A stretch of DNA of 64,000 nucleotides from Buttiauxella sp. B2 (GCF_006376615.1 NZ_VEXQ01000007.1:62001-126000), one strand, 5' to 3'. Shown: positions 18,246-30,762, counted from the stretch's first letter. Notes: generated by a model from the letters alone, not told the origin. Program-made: numbers and translations.

Positions 18246-20693
18246 CTACAATCTCACTGGCTTAATATGCCAAATCTCATCGGCATATTCCTGAATCGTC
18301 CTGTCAGACGAGAAATAGCCCATGTTGGCAATATTGTGTATGGCGCGAATAGTCCACTCTTCCGGCTGGCGATACAGTTCATCGACTTTGTCCTGGCAAT
18401 CCACATAGCTGCGGTAATCCGCAAGTACCTGATAGTGATCACCAAAGTTAATCAGTGAATCCAACAGATCGCGGTAGCGAGTAGGCTCGCCAGGGCTGAA
18501 CGTACCGGTACCTATTTGCGTCAGCACCTGATGCAACTCTTCATCTTTTTCATAATATTCACGCGGCTGATAGCCTTTACGCCGTAGCGTTTCGACTTCT
18601 TCCGCCGTATTACCAAAGATAAATATGTTATCTGCCCCAACATGCTCCAGCATTTCGACGTTTGCACCGTCGAGTGTGCCGATAGTCAGCGCACCGTTTA
18701 GGCCAAACTTCATATTACTGGTGCCGGAAGCCTCAGTTCCCGCCAGAGAAATCTGTTCGGAAAGGTCCGCCGCAGGAATAATGATTTGTGCGAGGCTTAC
18801 GCTGTAGTTCGGGATAAACACCACTTTCAGTCGGTCTTTGACGTCTGGGTCGTTGTTGATCACCGCAGCCACATCATTGATGAGATGAATGATGTGTTTC
18901 GCCATGTAATACGCCGACGCCGCTTTTCCGGCGAAGATGTTCACACGCGGCACCCAATCTGCTGTTGGGTCGGCCTTGATCCGGTTGTAGCGCGTAATCA
19001 CATGCAGCACGTTCATCAGCTGGCGTTTGTACTCGTGAATACGTTTGATTTGGACATCAAACAGCGCATTCGGATTCACCACCACATTCAGTTGCTGGCC
19101 GATGTAACTTGCCAGGCGCTTCTTGTTGGCGAGTTTCGCCTTGCGCACATCCTGATGCACGGTTGGGTAATCAATATGCTGCTTCAGCTCGTTTAACTGG
19201 CTTAGATCGGTACGCCAGGTCCGGCCAATGTTTTCATCAAGCACTTCCGAAAGCGGGGGATTAGCCAGAGCCAGCCAGCGACGTGGTGTCACGCCATTGG
19301 TTTTATTGCAAAAGCGCATTGGGAAAATAGCGGCAAAATCGGCAAACAGAGATTGCACCATCAAGTTGGAATGCAGCTCAGAAACACCGTTAACTTTGTG
19401 GCTGGCAACCACAGCAAGCCACGCCATGCGTACTTTGCGACCATTTGACTCATCAATAATCGAAGTACGACCAAGCAACGCCGTATCGTTCGGATACTGC
19501 TCCTGTAAGGTTTTCAGGAAGTAGTCGTTAATCTCAAAGATTATCTGCAAATGGCGCGGCAGAATTTTGCCCAGCATATCAACCGGCCAGGTTTCCAGCG
19601 CCTCGCTCATCAACGTGTGGTTGGTGTACGAAAATACCTGACAAGTCACTTCAAACGCATCTTCCCAGCTGAACTTATGTTCGTCGATTAACAAACGCAT
19701 CAGCTCGGGGATTGCTAACACTGGGTGCGTGTCGTTAAGGTGGATGGCGATTTTATCCGCCAGGTTGTCATAAGTCTTATGGAGCTGGTAATGGCGGCTG
19801 AGAATGTCCTGCACGGTGGAGGACACGAGGAAATATTCCTGACGCAAACGCAGTTCGCGGCCTGAATAGGTTGAGTCATCCGGATAGAGCACGCGTGAGA
19901 CATTTTCCGAATGGTTTTTATCTTCAACTGCCGCGAAGTAATCACCCTGGTTAAATTTACCGAGGTTGATTTCACTACTCGCCTGCGCATTCCACAGGCG
20001 CAAAGTGTTGGTTGCATCGGTGTCGTAGCCAGGGATTATCTGGTCATACGCTACCGCCAAAATTTCTTCCGTTTCTACCCAGCGGAATTTTTTCGCTTCC
20101 ATCTGCACACGGCCGCCGAAGCGCACTTTGTAGCGTGTGTTGTGGCGTTTGAACTCCCACGGGTTGCCATATTCGAGCCAATAGTCCGGGGACTCTTTCT
20201 GGCGTCCATCAACAATATTCTGTTTGAACATACCGTAGTCGTAGCGAATACCGTAACCACGGCCAGGCAAACCGAGTGTCGCTAGTGAATCGAGGAAACA
20301 GGCGGCGAGACGACCGAGCCCGCCATTGCCAAGGCCGGGGTCGTTCTCTTCGTCAATCAACTCTTCAAGATCGAGGCCCATCTCCTCCAGCGCATTTTTA
20401 ACATCTTCATAGATACCTAATGAAAGCAGTGCGTTAGAAAGCGTTCGACCAATCAAAAACTCCATCGACAGATAGTAAACCTGGCGAACCTCCTGGGAAA
20501 GCTGAGCACGATTAGAACGCAACCAGCGCTCTACCAGCCGGTCGCGAACTGCAAATAACGTGGCGTTCAACCACTCATGCTTATTCGCAATGGCGGGGTC
20601 TTTCCCAACTGTAAACATCAGCTTATAGGCGATTGAGTGCTTTAATGCCTCAATACTGAGCGTCGGTGAAGCATAGGAAAAGGGTGCATTCAT
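18246..20693 (-). CDS. glgP: Glycogen phosphorylase GlgP
   Basis: GT35 phosphorylase of 815 residues, the same as E. coli, cutting glycogen outer chains to glucose-1-phosphate until limit branches remain for GlgX. The PLP Lys is in [20 protein letters not shown]; other blocks are [20 protein letters not shown] and [10 protein letters not shown]. Last gene of the glgBXCAP direction, 21 bp after glgA. In E. coli its activity is modulated by HPr. Confidence 0.98.
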   Translation of the reverse strand: MNAPFSYASPTLSIEALKHSIAYKLMFTVGKDPAIANKHEWLNATLFAVRDRLVERWLRSNRAQLSQEVRQVYYLSMEFLIGRTLSNALLSLGIYEDVKNALEEMGLDLEELIDEENDPGLGNGGLGRLAACFLDSLATLGLPGRGYGIRYDYGMFKQNIVDGRQKESPDYWLEYGNPWEFKRHNTRYKVRFGGRVQMEAKKFRWVETEEILAVAYDQIIPGYDTDATNTLRLWNAQASSEINLGKFNQGDYFAAVEDKNHSENVSRVLYPDDSTYSGRELRLRQEYFLVSSTVQDILSRHYQLHKTYDNLADKIAIHLNDTHPVLAIPELMRLLIDEHKFSWEDAFEVTCQVFSYTNHTLMSEALETWPVDMLGKILPRHLQIIFEINDYFLKTLQEQYPNDTALLGRTSIIDESNGRKVRMAWLAVVASHKVNGVSELHSNLMVQSLFADFAAIFPMRFCNKTNGVTPRRWLALANPPLSEVLDENIGRTWRTDLSQLNELKQHIDYPTVHQDVRKAKLANKKRLASYIGQQLNVVVNPNALFDVQIKRIHEYKRQLMNVLHVITRYNRIKADPTADWVPRVNIFAGKAASAYYMAKHIIHLINDVAAVINNDPDVKDRLKVVFIPNYSVSLAQIIIPAADLSEQISLAGTEASGTSNMKFGLNGALTIGTLDGANVEMLEHVGADNIFIFGNTAEEVETLRRKGYQPREYYEKDEELHQVLTQIGTGTFSPGEPTRYRDLLDSLINFGDHYQVLADYRSYVDCQDKVDELYRQPEEWTIRAIHNIANMGYFSSDRTIQEYADEIWHIKPVRL

Positions 20694-20714
20694 ATCAGTG
20701 ATTCCTGGTAATGG

Positions 20715-22148
20715 CTACAGCAAACGTTGGTACAGATCGCGGTAGGAATGCGCCGCCACCTGCCAGCTAAAATCCATGCCCATGGCCTGACGCTGAACAA
20801 ATCGCCACAGCGAAGGGCGAGACCACAACACGAAGGCACGTCTAATCGCTCTTAACAGCGACCAGGCATTACTGTCTTCAAACACAAATCCACTGGCGAT
20901 GCCGTCAGCCAGATTTTCGAGCGAACTGTCGGACACTGTATCCGCAAGCCCGCCTGTACGCCGCACAAGCGGCAAAGTACCGTACTTCAAACCATACAAT
21001 TGCGTTAAGCCACAAGGTTCAAAACGGCTCGGGACCATAATCACGTCAGCGCCACCCATAATGCGGTGCGAGAAAGCTTCGTGATAACCGATTTGAACCC
21101 CAACCTGCCCTGGATGTTCCGCTGCCGCCGCAAGAAATCCTTCCTGCATCACCGAGTCACCTGCGCCCAATAATGCCAGCTGCCCGCCCTGCTCAAGTAA
21201 ACCAGGCAACGCTTCCAGCACCAAATCCAAACCTTTCTGGCTGGTTAAACGGCTCACCACTGCAAACAGAGGTGCTTTGTCGTTAACTTTTAACCCCATC
21301 GCCACCTGCAACTGGCGTTTGTTTTCAGCTTTATCTTCGAGGGTATCTCGTGTGTAGCGAGAAGCCAGCAGCAAGTCGTGCGCAGGGTCCCAAATTTTTT
21401 CGTCAACACCATTGAGGATACCGGACAACCGCCCTTCACGATGACGCTGGCGCAACAGCCCTTCCATACCGTAGGCGAATTGCGGTTCGGTTATCTCGCG
21501 CGCATAGGTCGGGCTGACCGCCGTAATATGATCAGCATAGTAAAGACCAGCTTTCAAGTACGAAATTTGACCGTTAAACTCCAGACCATTCATGTCATAG
21601 AACGACCATGGCAGGTCAATTTCACTCATATGATGGGCATAAAACAGCCCCTGGTAAGCCAGGTTGTGAACGGTAAATACCGACTTTGCTGGCCGACCAC
21701 GAGCCTCCAGATACGCTGGCACCAGTCCCGCATGCCAGTCGTGCGCATGAACGATATCCGGGTGCCAGAAGGGGTCCAGACCACATGCCATCTCAGCACC
21801 CACCCAACCTAATAGTGCAAATCGGTGCACGTTGTCGGTGTAAGCGAACTGATTGGTATCGTGATACGGGCTGCCAGGACGGTCATATAAATGTGGGGCA
21901 TCAATGAGGTAAATCCCCACGCCGTTGAAATGGCCATATAACAAAGTCATATGACCCGCGAAGGTGTCACGGTGCGCAACTACCTGCGCATCGACAATTC
22001 CACGGCGAATGTCAGGAAATGCGGGCAGTAAGACTCGCGTCTCAACGCCGCCTGCGATTTGTGCCGCCGGTAGCGCACCAATAACATCTGCCAGGCCACC
22101 TGTTTTCAACAGGGGAAAAATTTCAGAACATACATGTAGGACCTGCAT
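20715..22148 (-). CDS. glgA: Glycogen synthase GlgA
   Basis: GT5 ADP-glucose-dependent glycogen synthase of 477 residues, equal to E. coli. The frame opens 42 bp earlier, but [12 protein letters not shown] at 22148 is the family start. The ADP-glucose loop KTGGLADV begins at Lys15; [18 protein letters not shown] is the C-terminal GT motif. It elongates alpha-1,4-glucan using the product of GlgC. The 110-bp gap to glgC contains a GCGCAGC/GCTGCGC hairpin. Confidence 0.98.
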   Translation of the reverse strand: MQVLHVCSEIFPLLKTGGLADVIGALPAAQIAGGVETRVLLPAFPDIRRGIVDAQVVAHRDTFAGHMTLLYGHFNGVGIYLIDAPHLYDRPGSPYHDTNQFAYTDNVHRFALLGWVGAEMACGLDPFWHPDIVHAHDWHAGLVPAYLEARGRPAKSVFTVHNLAYQGLFYAHHMSEIDLPWSFYDMNGLEFNGQISYLKAGLYYADHITAVSPTYAREITEPQFAYGMEGLLRQRHREGRLSGILNGVDEKIWDPAHDLLLASRYTRDTLEDKAENKRQLQVAMGLKVNDKAPLFAVVSRLTSQKGLDLVLEALPGLLEQGGQLALLGAGDSVMQEGFLAAAAEHPGQVGVQIGYHEAFSHRIMGGADVIMVPSRFEPCGLTQLYGLKYGTLPLVRRTGGLADTVSDSSLENLADGIASGFVFEDSNAWSLLRAIRRAFVLWSRPSLWRFVQRQAMGMDFSWQVAAHSYRDLYQRLL

Positions 22149-22222
22149 TATCGCTCCCATATGGAAAGTCGTGGCGCTATCTATGATCAAACTTCAGGTA
22201 CGCCAAACGATAAAACTACAAC

Positions 22223-22240
22223 GCGCAGCCCTTGCTGCGC
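22223..22240 (-). other. Small hairpin in the glgC-glgA gap
   Basis: GCGCAGC and GCTGCGC form a 7-bp stem with a four-base loop, 75-92 bp before the glgA start and just after the glgC stop. There is no T-run, so read-through into glgA and glgP is expected. Confidence 0.5.
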
Positions 22241-22258
22241 GGAGGTCAATTCCACTAC

Positions 22259-23542
22259 TTAATTAGATAACTTTGCAAGCATCTCACGCGTGACCAGCAC
22301 AATGCCTTCTTCGGAACGGTAGAAACGGCGTGCATCTTCCTCTGCGTTTTCCCCAACCACCATGCCTTCAGGAATGACACAGGCACGGTCGATAATGCAA
22401 CGGCGTAAACGACAAGAGCGCCCAACCTGTACGTCTGGCAACAATACTGAAGAGTCAATGTTGCAAAACGAGTTAATGCGCACGCGCGGGAATAACACCG
22501 ACTGAACGACTACCGAGCCGGAAATAATGCAGCCGCCAGAAACCAATGAGTTCAGCGTCATGCCGTGGCTACCTGAGCGGTCTTGCACAAACTTCGCCGG
22601 TGGCAGCGGTTCCATATGAGTACGGATTGGCCATTCCTGGTCATACATATCCAGTTCTGGCGTCACAGAGGCGAGGTCGAGGTTAGCTTTCCAGTAGGCT
22701 TCCAGCGTCCCTACGTCGCGCCAATACGGCTCGGCATTCGGGTCAGACTGCACGCAGGAAAGCGGGAATGGATGTGCAAAACAAACGCCTGATTTCATTA
22801 CGTTCGGGATAATATCTTTCCCAAAGTCATGGCTTGAGGAGTCGTCTTTGTCGTCAGCTTCCAGCAATTCGTAAAGGTAATCGGCATCGAAAACATAGAT
22901 CCCCATGCTGGCAAGCGCTTTGGTATCGTCACCAGGCATTGACGGAGGGTTAGTCGGTTTCTCAACAAATTCGATAATTTTATCTTCGTTATCAACCGCC
23001 ATCACGCCAAAAGCCGAAGCTTCATGCAGTGGCACAGGCATACATGCCACAGTGCAACGCGCACCTTTTTCTACGTGGTCAATCAACATGCGCGAGTAGT
23101 CTTGCTTGTAGATATGGTCACCCGCGAGGATAACGACATATTCCGCTTTGTAACGGCGAATAATATCGAGGTTCTGCGTAACCGCATCAGCCGTGCCACG
23201 ATACCAGTTTTCACCGTGTACACGTTGCTGCGCCGGAAGCAAATCCACAAATTCATTCATCTCTTCACTGAAAAATGACCAACCGCGCTGAATATGCTGC
23301 ACCAGCGTATGCGACTGATATTGGGTAATGACACCAATACGGCGGATACCCGAGTTAATACAATTTGACAGCGCAAAATCAATGATGCGGAACTTGCCAC
23401 CAAAGTGAACAGCAGGCTTGGCTCGCGTAGAGGTTAAATCTTTCAATCGGGTACCGCGCCCACCAGCCAGAATCAGGGCTACAGATTTATTTGGCAGTTG
23501 TCTTGCCAGCATCAGAGGATCGTTCTTATCAAGCTTAACCAT
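22259..23542 (-). CDS. glgC: Glucose-1-phosphate adenylyltransferase GlgC
   Basis: ADP-glucose pyrophosphorylase, 427 residues (E. coli 431), the rate-limiting step of glycogen synthesis. Start at [12 protein letters not shown], preceded by AAGGAGTC; the frame is open 60 bp more into glgX. Motifs: pyrophosphorylase signature [14 protein letters not shown] near the N-terminus, IIEFVEKP substrate region, and a C-terminal left-handed beta-helix. The E. coli enzyme is activated by fructose-1,6-bisphosphate and inhibited by AMP, and its mRNA leader is a CsrA target; the GGA in this Shine-Dalgarno region would fit. Confidence 0.97.
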   Translation of the reverse strand: MVKLDKNDPLMLARQLPNKSVALILAGGRGTRLKDLTSTRAKPAVHFGGKFRIIDFALSNCINSGIRRIGVITQYQSHTLVQHIQRGWSFFSEEMNEFVDLLPAQQRVHGENWYRGTADAVTQNLDIIRRYKAEYVVILAGDHIYKQDYSRMLIDHVEKGARCTVACMPVPLHEASAFGVMAVDNEDKIIEFVEKPTNPPSMPGDDTKALASMGIYVFDADYLYELLEADDKDDSSSHDFGKDIIPNVMKSGVCFAHPFPLSCVQSDPNAEPYWRDVGTLEAYWKANLDLASVTPELDMYDQEWPIRTHMEPLPPAKFVQDRSGSHGMTLNSLVSGGCIISGSVVVQSVLFPRVRINSFCNIDSSVLLPDVQVGRSCRLRRCIIDRACVIPEGMVVGENAEEDARRFYRSEEGIVLVTREMLAKLSN

Positions 23543-23556
23543 GACTGACTCCTTTT

Positions 23557-25539
23557 TTATGACTTCTGGAATACGCATACTCCGTGCGCAGGACCATGCC
23601 ATACAGCCATTACCACCGGGTTGTCCTCACCGGCAAACGGAGGAATGGCACGCCACTCCCCTTCGGGTAGTACGATGTCGGCAACTTCTTCGGTTGCGTT
23701 TATCGTAATAAGCCAACGTTCTGAGAGCTGGATTTGCAAACGATGAACCCCGTTCTCCCACTCGTCAGCACTCAGAGGCTGAGCCTCTTTATTCCACCAG
23801 CGAACATTGTCATCGCCTTCCTCCCACCAGATATTCCGGGTTAGTGCCGGAATTGTCTTGCGTAGATGAATCAATGCCGCGGTAAAAGTGGTTAAGCCAT
23901 CGTTACAGTGTTCCCAGTCAAGCCATGTCAGTTGGTTGTCCTGGCAATAGGCGTTGTTGTTGCCGTGTTGGCTGTGGCCATGTTCGTCACCGGCCAACAG
24001 CATCGGCGTACCCTGGGAAAGCAGTAACAATGTAAGCAAGGCGTGAACACTATCGCGCCGTCTTTCTTTGATATTTAGCGAGGCTTCCAGTCCTTCGAAA
24101 CCGTAGTTATTGCTGTAGTTATTACCCGTACCATCACGGTTATCTTCGCCGTTAGCTTCATTGTGTTTTTGATTGAAGCTGACACAATCACGCAACGTGA
24201 AACCGTCATGGGCAGTAATTAAGTTGATACTGGTTGAAGGGCAACGCTCTCCACGACGATATACATCGCTGGAACCGGCAAAGCGGCAAGCGAATCCCCC
24301 CAACGATAAATCTTGTCGTAACCAGAAACGCCGCATGCCATCACGAAAATGATCGTTCCATTCAGCAAATAACGGTGGGAAATTCCCAACCTGATAGCCA
24401 CCCGCGCCGATATCCCACGGTTCAGCAATCAATTTTACCTGTGACAAAACTGGATCGTTTTTAATGGCTTCGAACAATGGGGCATCCTGGCGGAATTCCG
24501 GTGTCCGCCCCATAACCGAGGCTAAATCAAAGCGAAAACCATCAACATGGTAGCTGTCGACCCAATAACGCAGGCAATCCACCATCTGAGCAACGACGCC
24601 AGGGGTGCTCAAATTCAACGTATTACCGCACCCCGTCCAGTTCTGGTAATCACCATTGTCCATTAACCAATAATAGCTACGGTTGTCGATTCCGCTCAGA
24701 GAGAGGGTTGGACCATCGCGGTCTAGCTCAGCACTGTGGTTGAGAACGATATCGAGGATCACCTCAATACCCGCTTCATGCAGCGCTTTTATGGCACTTC
24801 GCAGTTCGTTGGCGGCGGTCATTGGGTCTTGATTCACCGCGTAGTAACCTTCGACGGCGTACAACCCGCGTGGGTTATAGCCCCAATAGTTGCTGAGCCC
24901 TAAATGGGCAATGCGTGGCTCGGTAACAAAATGGGCCACTGGCAGCAATTCCAGCGCAGTTATTCCCAGTCTTTTGAAGTAGTTAATCATCACCGGATGG
25001 CCGAGTGCGGCATAAGTACCACGCAGCTCTTCCGGAATGCCAGGGTGAAGCAGTGTCAGGCCCCGAACATGCGCTTCGTAAATAACGGTATCGCCCCACG
25101 GAGTACGTGGATGAACATCATCTTCCCAGTCGAATTTATCCTGCACTACCACGCATTTCGCCATGTGCGGGGCACTATCTTCCAGATTCGGCTCATCGTA
25201 ACCACCGTGCAGGTGCGGGTGGTCATCAGCTCCCCCCACCACCACGCGGGCACAGGGATCAAGCAACAGCTTGGCCGGGTTAAAGCGATGACCGTTTTGC
25301 GGTTCCCACGGGCCATGTACGCGATAACCATATTTCAAACCCGGTTTGGCGTTGGGTAAATAGCCATGCCAGATGTCACCGGTTCGCACGGGTAAATCGT
25401 AACGTTGCTCATGGCCATGTTCGTCGAAAATACACAATTCCACTTTGTGCGCATTCGCAGAAAATAGAGTGAAGTTCACTCCTTTCCCGTCATAGTGCGA
25501 ACCATACGGCGTGGAGTTGCCAGCGCTGAGTTGCGTCAT
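23557..25539 (-). CDS. glgX: Glycogen debranching enzyme GlgX
   Basis: GH13 isoamylase-type enzyme of 660 residues (E. coli 657) that hydrolyses alpha-1,6 branches of phosphorylase-limit dextrin. It has an N-terminal CBM48 domain ([20 protein letters not shown]) and the GH13 catalytic motifs [11 protein letters not shown] (Asp), [10 protein letters not shown] (Glu) and [10 protein letters not shown] (Asp). Its start overlaps the glgB stop by 4 bp (ATGA), so the two are translationally coupled; 14 bp separate it from glgC. Confidence 0.98.
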   Translation of the reverse strand: MTQLSAGNSTPYGSHYDGKGVNFTLFSANAHKVELCIFDEHGHEQRYDLPVRTGDIWHGYLPNAKPGLKYGYRVHGPWEPQNGHRFNPAKLLLDPCARVVVGGADDHPHLHGGYDEPNLEDSAPHMAKCVVVQDKFDWEDDVHPRTPWGDTVIYEAHVRGLTLLHPGIPEELRGTYAALGHPVMINYFKRLGITALELLPVAHFVTEPRIAHLGLSNYWGYNPRGLYAVEGYYAVNQDPMTAANELRSAIKALHEAGIEVILDIVLNHSAELDRDGPTLSLSGIDNRSYYWLMDNGDYQNWTGCGNTLNLSTPGVVAQMVDCLRYWVDSYHVDGFRFDLASVMGRTPEFRQDAPLFEAIKNDPVLSQVKLIAEPWDIGAGGYQVGNFPPLFAEWNDHFRDGMRRFWLRQDLSLGGFACRFAGSSDVYRRGERCPSTSINLITAHDGFTLRDCVSFNQKHNEANGEDNRDGTGNNYSNNYGFEGLEASLNIKERRRDSVHALLTLLLLSQGTPMLLAGDEHGHSQHGNNNAYCQDNQLTWLDWEHCNDGLTTFTAALIHLRKTIPALTRNIWWEEGDDNVRWWNKEAQPLSADEWENGVHRLQIQLSERWLITINATEEVADIVLPEGEWRAIPPFAGEDNPVVMAVWHGPAHGVCVFQKS

Positions 25540-27722
25540 TCAGTCTCCCGTACCAGCCAGATGGTGGAGAGTGGTGGCAACGTCAAGCTCAGGGAATGCT
25601 CGCGCCCGTGGCTTGGAATCGTATCACTGTGTACCACCCCACTATTCCCGGTATTACTACCGTGATAATGCATTGAGTCGGTATTCAGTTCCTCTCGCCA
25701 GCGGCCCGGTTGGTTAATACCAAACCGATAGTTGTAGCGTGGCACTGGTGTAAAGTTACTCGCGACAATGATTTCATTGCCCTTAGAATCCCGGCGTACA
25801 AAGATAAATACGGAGTTAATGTTGTCTTCAACGACCAGCCATTCAAAACCATAGCTGTCAAAATCCAGTTCGTGCATTGCAGCATGGTGGCGATAGGTTT
25901 TGTTCAGATCGCGCACCAGACGTTTCACCCCGTGGTGCCAATTGTCACCACCTTCCAGAAGATGCCAATCAAGACTACTGTCGTGGTTCCACTCCCGCCC
26001 TTGTGCAAACTCATTCCCCATAAACAGCAGCTTTTTACCCGGGAATGCCCACATCCAGCCGTAATAAGCACGCAGGTTGGCAAACTTCTGCCAGGCATCG
26101 CCAGGCATTCTGTCCAGAATGGATTTTTTACCGTGCACGACTTCATCGTGCGACAGCGGTAGTACGAAGTTTTCGGTACTGTTGTACAGCATGCCAAAGG
26201 TCATCTTGTCGTGATGGTACTGGCGGTGTACTGGGTCGAGCTTCATGTAGTCGAGCGTGTCGTGCATCCAACCAAGGTTCCATTTAAACCAGAAACCCAG
26301 CCCACCCATTGAGGCTGGACGCGACACGCCAGCAAAATCAGTAGACTCTTCGGCCATGGTCACCGCACCCGGCGTTTGCTCGCCGATAACCCGATTGGTA
26401 TTTCGCAGGAATTCGATAGCTTCGAGGTTTTCACGCCCGCCTTTATCATTAGGTATCCATTCGCCTGGCTGGCGGCTGTAGTCGCGGTAAATCATCGACG
26501 CCACAGCATCAACACGTAAGCCGTCAATGCCGAAACGTTCAATCCAGTACAACGCGTTACCCACCAGGTAGTTGCTGACTTCACGCCGACCGTAGTTATA
26601 AATCAGCGTGCTCCAGTCCTGGTGATAACCTTCACGCGGGTCGCCATGTTCGTATAACGCGGTGCCATCGAATTTCGCAAGCCCAGCATCGTCAGTCGGG
26701 AAGTGGCCCGGCACCCAGTCAAGCAGTACGTTCAGACCCGCTGTATGCGCGGCATTAATAAAGTAGCGGAAGTCTTCTCGCGTGCCGAAGCGCCGTGTTG
26801 GTGCGTATAAACCTTGTGGCTGGTAGCCCCAACTGCCATCAAACGGGTGCTCGTTAATCGGCAACAGTTCGAGGTGCGTAAAGCCCATTTCTTTCACGTA
26901 AGGCACCAGTTGATCTGCCAGTTCGCGATAGCTGAGCCAGAAATTATTGTGCCCATGACGTCGCCACGAGCCGAGGTGTACTTCATAAATTGAAATCGGC
27001 TGGTCGAAACCGTTTGCATGTTGGCGCGCAGGACTAAGCGTGGTTTTGTCCGGTAGCCCGCAGATTAGTGATGCGGTTTCAGGGCGCATTTGCGACTCAA
27101 ACGCATACGGATCGGCCTTCAGGCGCAAATGACCATGGGCATCAATCAGTTCAAATTTATATAACTGCCCAGGGTGAGCGCCGGGAATAAAAAGCTCCCA
27201 GATGCCGCTTTCACGACGTAAACGCATCGGATGTCGACGGCCATCCCAATAGTTAAATTGGCCTACAACGGAGACACGGCGAGCATTGGGCGCCCAAACT
27301 GAAAAACGGGTACCTGTGACGCCATCCATTGTGTCGGCGTGTGCTCCGAGCGTTTCATAGGGGCGTAAATGCGTGCCTTCGGATAATAACCAACTATCCA
27401 TTTCCTGAATGAGCGGCCCAAAGCGGTAAGGATCGTCAATGAGATTTTCATGGCCGTGCCAGATGACAGCCAACTGATAACGGAAAAAATTTTTACGGCG
27501 CGGGATAACCCCACAAAAGAAACCACGTGAATCTATGCAATCAAGCTTACCGACCTTCCCACCCGTTTTGGGTTCAATAACCCACACTTCGGTGGCATCC
27601 GGTAACAAAGCGCGAACTTCCAGCCCGGCCTCGGTTTTATGCATTCCCAGCAAGGAAAAAGGATCAGCGAAATGGCCTGCAATTAGCGCATTTATCACGT
27701 CTTTTTCTGGATGAACAGACAT
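25536..27722 (-). CDS. glgB: 1,4-alpha-glucan branching enzyme GlgB
   Basis: GH13 branching enzyme, 728 residues, equal to E. coli. Two N-terminal CBM48-type modules (1-110 and about 125-225) come before the (beta/alpha)8 domain. Asp405 in [10 protein letters not shown] is the nucleophile; [12 protein letters not shown] holds the acid/base Glu and [12 protein letters not shown] the third Asp. It moves glucan segments to alpha-1,6 positions. First gene of the glgBXCAP operon; the 258-bp gap to asd contains its promoter and the asd terminator. Confidence 0.98.
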   Translation of the reverse strand: MSVHPEKDVINALIAGHFADPFSLLGMHKTEAGLEVRALLPDATEVWVIEPKTGGKVGKLDCIDSRGFFCGVIPRRKNFFRYQLAVIWHGHENLIDDPYRFGPLIQEMDSWLLSEGTHLRPYETLGAHADTMDGVTGTRFSVWAPNARRVSVVGQFNYWDGRRHPMRLRRESGIWELFIPGAHPGQLYKFELIDAHGHLRLKADPYAFESQMRPETASLICGLPDKTTLSPARQHANGFDQPISIYEVHLGSWRRHGHNNFWLSYRELADQLVPYVKEMGFTHLELLPINEHPFDGSWGYQPQGLYAPTRRFGTREDFRYFINAAHTAGLNVLLDWVPGHFPTDDAGLAKFDGTALYEHGDPREGYHQDWSTLIYNYGRREVSNYLVGNALYWIERFGIDGLRVDAVASMIYRDYSRQPGEWIPNDKGGRENLEAIEFLRNTNRVIGEQTPGAVTMAEESTDFAGVSRPASMGGLGFWFKWNLGWMHDTLDYMKLDPVHRQYHHDKMTFGMLYNSTENFVLPLSHDEVVHGKKSILDRMPGDAWQKFANLRAYYGWMWAFPGKKLLFMGNEFAQGREWNHDSSLDWHLLEGGDNWHHGVKRLVRDLNKTYRHHAAMHELDFDSYGFEWLVVEDNINSVFIFVRRDSKGNEIIVASNFTPVPRYNYRFGINQPGRWREELNTDSMHYHGSNTGNSGVVHSDTIPSHGREHSLSLTLPPLSTIWLVRETE

Positions 27723-27938
27723 GGCATTCGTCCTGTTTTTTATGTCTCATCCTGGCGCAACGCTTACACGCTCAGGTGAAAGTTGACCCCAACAGGCAGC
27801 GGAAATGGAACTCCTGTAAGCTGCTCTGCCCAATAACTCATCACAATGGTTTTCACCATTCTGAATAAAGCATAGCCAACGCGCTGTTTTACTCCCGATA
27901 AATAATGAAAGACAGTCATACTCTCCATGTATGACGCG

Positions 27939-27964
27939 AAAAAAAAGGGGCTGCAATGCCCCTT
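27939..27964 (-). terminator. Terminator of asd
   Basis: Read on the minus strand: stem AGGGGC...GCCCCT followed by a run of eight T, starting 16 bp after the asd stop. A textbook Rho-independent terminator. The remaining stretch to glgB shows no further gene. Confidence 0.9.
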
Positions 27965-27980
27965 ATGTAATTAAGTGTAC

Positions 27981-29087
27981 TTATGCGAGCAAGCGCAACA
28001 TTCTACGTAACGGTTCTGCAGCACCCCACAGCAACTGGTCACCTACGGTGAAGGCTGACAGGTATTCAGGGCCCATATTCAGTTTACGCAAACGCCCGAC
28101 CGGTGTAGTAAGCGTGCCGGTTACCGCCGCAGGGGTCAGTTCACGCATAGTAATATCACGCTCGTTCGGAACGACTTTCGCCCACTCATTATGCCCGGCC
28201 AGCATCGCTTCAATAGTTGGCAAAGAAACATCTTTCTTCAGTTTGATAGTGAACGCCTGGCTGTGGCAGCGCAGTGCGCCAACGCGGACACATAACCCAT
28301 CAATCGGGATAATGGTGCCGGTATTGAGGATCTTGTTCGTCTCAGCCTGACCTTTCCACTCTTCACGCGTCTGGCCGTTATCAAGCTGTTTGTCTATCCA
28401 TGGGATCAGGCTGCCGGCTAATGGCACGCCAAAATTATCAGTTGGCAGGCGACCGCTACGTGTCAGATCGGTAACTTTGCGCTCGATGTCCAGAATAGCT
28501 GACGCAGGGTTGGCTAATTCACTGGCAACATGGTTATGCAACAGGCCCATTTGGCTCAGTAGTTCACGCATGTGACGTGCGCCGCCACCGGATGCCGCCT
28601 GGTAAGTCGCAACAGAAATCCAGTCAACCAGGTCGTTTGCAAACAGGCCGCCCAGCGACATCAGCATCAGACTGACAGTACAGTTACCACCCACAAAGGT
28701 CTTCACACCTTTGTTCAAACCTTCCTGGATAACGTGCTGATTAATCGGGTCAAGGATGATAATCGCGTCATCGTTCATACGCAGTGAGGAGGCCGCATCA
28801 ATCCAGTAACCTTCCCAGCCGCTTTCACGAAGCTTTGGATAGATTTCGTTGGTATAATCGCCGCCCTGGCAGGTAATGATAATGTCCAACGCCTTCAACG
28901 CTTCCAGGTCGTATGCGTCTTGCAGCGTGCCATTATTCAGGCCTGCAAAAGACGGGGCCGCGAGGCCTAACTGAGAAGTAGAGAAGAAAACCGGACGAAT
29001 GGCGTCAAAATCGCGCTCCTCAACCATGCGTTGCATGAGAACGGAACCGACCATACCGCGCCAACCGATAAAACCAACATTTTTCAT
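27981..29087 (-). CDS. asd: Aspartate-semialdehyde dehydrogenase Asd
   Basis: NADPH-dependent enzyme of 368 residues (E. coli 367) converting aspartyl-4-phosphate to aspartate semialdehyde for Lys, diaminopimelate, Met and Thr. Start [15 protein letters not shown] at 29087 with AGGAT upstream; the open frame extends 27 bp more. The catalytic Cys136 lies in [10 protein letters not shown] and the active-site His in [13 protein letters not shown]-binding GxxGxxG is at the N-terminus. Divergent from yhgN. Confidence 0.98.
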   Translation of the reverse strand: MKNVGFIGWRGMVGSVLMQRMVEERDFDAIRPVFFSTSQLGLAAPSFAGLNNGTLQDAYDLEALKALDIIITCQGGDYTNEIYPKLRESGWEGYWIDAASSLRMNDDAIIILDPINQHVIQEGLNKGVKTFVGGNCTVSLMLMSLGGLFANDLVDWISVATYQAASGGGARHMRELLSQMGLLHNHVASELANPASAILDIERKVTDLTRSGRLPTDNFGVPLAGSLIPWIDKQLDNGQTREEWKGQAETNKILNTGTIIPIDGLCVRVGALRCHSQAFTIKLKKDVSLPTIEAMLAGHNEWAKVVPNERDITMRELTPAAVTGTLTTPVGRLRKLNMGPEYLSAFTVGDQLLWGAAEPLRRMLRLLA

Positions 29088-29229
29088 AGCGACTAATCCT
29101 GCGGGGGTTTGCATTGTGTGTGTTAATTAGAATTACCGTCCACATTACAAAATGCTGCCAAAGTCGCAAGTGAAATTAATCAATGATATGCACGCTATTA
29201 GAAATACAACTTATTAGAGACCACCATTC

Positions 29230-29823
29230 ATGACCGAAATTATTTCTGCGGCAGTTTTGTTAATCCTGATTATGGACCCGTTGGGGAACCTGCCGATTTT
29301 TATGTCAGTGCTCAAGCACACGGAGCCAAAACGCCGCCGGGCCATCATGATCCGCGAGTTGCTGATTGCGTTGATCATCATGCTTATTTTTCTGTTTACC
29401 GGGGAAAAAATTCTCGCGTTCCTTAACCTGCGAGCGGAAAGCGTGTCAATTTCAGGCGGGATTATCTTGTTCCTGATTGCTATTAAGATGATTTTCCCAA
29501 GCCAGGAAGGTAACGCTTCCGGTCTACCTGCGGGTGAAGAACCGTTTATCGTACCGCTGGCGATTCCACTGGTAGCAGGCCCTACACTGCTCGCCACGCT
29601 TATGTTGATGTCGCACCAATATCCGAATCAGATGGGGCATTTAGTCGCGGCCCTATTGTTGGCCTGGGGTGGAACCGTGGCTATTTTGCTGCAATCGTCA
29701 CTGTTCTTGCGTCTGCTGGGCGAAAAGGGTGTGAATGCGTTGGAACGCCTGATGGGACTTGTGCTGGTGATGCTGGCAACACAGATGTTCCTGGACGGGA
29801 TTCGGGCGTGGATGAAAGGATAA
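29230..29823 (+). CDS. yhgN: MarC-family inner-membrane protein YhgN
   Basis: 197-residue, six-helix membrane protein of the UPF0056/MarC family. Family motifs are LIMDPLGNLPIF near the N-terminus and PLAIPLVAGPTLLATLM in the second half, an internal duplication. Helices are predicted throughout. The transported substrate, if any, is unknown; an antibiotic-resistance role for MarC was not upheld. Followed by a strong terminator. Confidence 0.93.
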   Translation: MTEIISAAVLLILIMDPLGNLPIFMSVLKHTEPKRRRAIMIRELLIALIIMLIFLFTGEKILAFLNLRAESVSISGGIILFLIAIKMIFPSQEGNASGLPAGEEPFIVPLAIPLVAGPTLLATLMLMSHQYPNQMGHLVAALLLAWGGTVAILLQSSLFLRLLGEKGVNALERLMGLVLVMLATQMFLDGIRAWMKG

Positions 29824-29859
29824 CTCATTCGGGAAAGCCCACTCTCTAGCGTAACCATA

Positions 29860-29886
29860 AGCCCTCCACCCCGGAGGGCTTTTTTA
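29860..29886 (+). terminator. Terminator of yhgN
   Basis: AGCCCTCC / GGAGGGCT stem followed by seven T, 37 bp after the yhgN stop. Typical Rho-independent terminator. Confidence 0.93.
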
Positions 29887-30060
29887 TTAGCTAATGCCGC
29901 GCTTTAAATTTATCAACACCTTTAAGTGATTAAATTGAATAAAAAACCGCAAGTATAAAATTGAACAAAAATCTAACCTGCTTCCGTTATGCAGCACAAA
30001 TATGCAGCAAAAATAAGAATATTAATTTCAATTTAAATATACGACTACTAAGGAAAGATA
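29887..30060 (+). promoter_or_regulatory. AT-rich leader of the beta-barrel gene
   Basis: This 174-bp stretch is markedly AT-rich compared with its surroundings and ends with AAGGAAAG 6 bp before the ATG at 30061. It probably holds the promoter; no regulator site could be named. Confidence 0.5.
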
Positions 30061-30762
30061 ATGCGTAAATCACTATTAATGGCTGTACTACTGCTTTCAT
30101 CCGGCGCCACCTTTGCTACCACTACTCAAGCAGGTAAACCCTTTGAGGGCTGGTTAATTGGCGGTAACTTAGGTTATGCCAGTGGAAACAATCAGGATGT
30201 TTCTATTTCCCCAGGCCAAACAGAACCCTACGGAACACCGCGCGATATTGACGGAACAGTAGGAGGCATTCAGGCGGGATATAACTGGCAACTGGATAAT
30301 GACATTGTTTTAGGGGTTGAGACTGGATTTTCAGCCGCGAATATAAGTGGTGGGCTTAACAATCCCTCTAATTCGTCATGGTATGACGAGGTAGACATTA
30401 ATCAGGCGTTTAATTTAAATCTAAAGGCTGGTTATGCAATTGGCAATTGGCTGCCATATGTAACGGCAGGTTTAACAGTCGCATCAATGGAGCTTGCAAA
30501 GGGTTGCTCTGTTAATCCTGCCCCGGCTGTTCAGGATTGCGGCAACGCGTTTAAAACAACAAGCGATGATGTTCGTTTGGGTTATAACGTTGGCGCGGGT
30601 GTTGAATGGAAATTCAGCGATAATTTTTCAACCGCGCTTGAGTATCGCTATACCGATTTGGGCGAAAGTGACGCGTTCGATCCAGAAGGTAGTAGTGTCG
30701 TTTACCCGAAATTCAAAACTGATTATCAAGAAATTACTTTGCGCCTGAACTATCATTTCTAA
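30061..30762 (+). CDS. Outer-membrane beta-barrel protein
   Basis: 233 residues with a clear Sec signal peptide (MRKSLLMAVLLLSSGATFAT, cleavage likely after A19-T-T region). The mature part has alternating hydrophobic strands (GWLIGGNLGYASG, GGIQAGYNWQLDNDIVLGVE, LNLKAGYAIGNWLPYVTAGL, YNVGAGVEWKFSDNFSTALE, YQEITLRLNYHF) and ends in Phe, the BAM-recognition signature. It looks like an eight-stranded OmpA/Omp25-type barrel. A Cys pair (GCSV and DCGN) could close an extracellular loop. E. coli K-12 has no gene between yhgN and gntU, so this is accessory. Function unknown. Confidence 0.88.
   Translation: MRKSLLMAVLLLSSGATFATTTQAGKPFEGWLIGGNLGYASGNNQDVSISPGQTEPYGTPRDIDGTVGGIQAGYNWQLDNDIVLGVETGFSAANISGGLNNPSNSSWYDEVDINQAFNLNLKAGYAIGNWLPYVTAGLTVASMELAKGCSVNPAPAVQDCGNAFKTTSDDVRLGYNVGAGVEWKFSDNFSTALEYRYTDLGESDAFDPEGSSVVYPKFKTDYQEITLRLNYHF

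Noticed and set aside
8934-20693. malP and glgP as a recent duplication
   Set aside because: Both are phosphorylases, but each matches its own E. coli orthologue far better than the other, so this is an old paralogy and not a local event.
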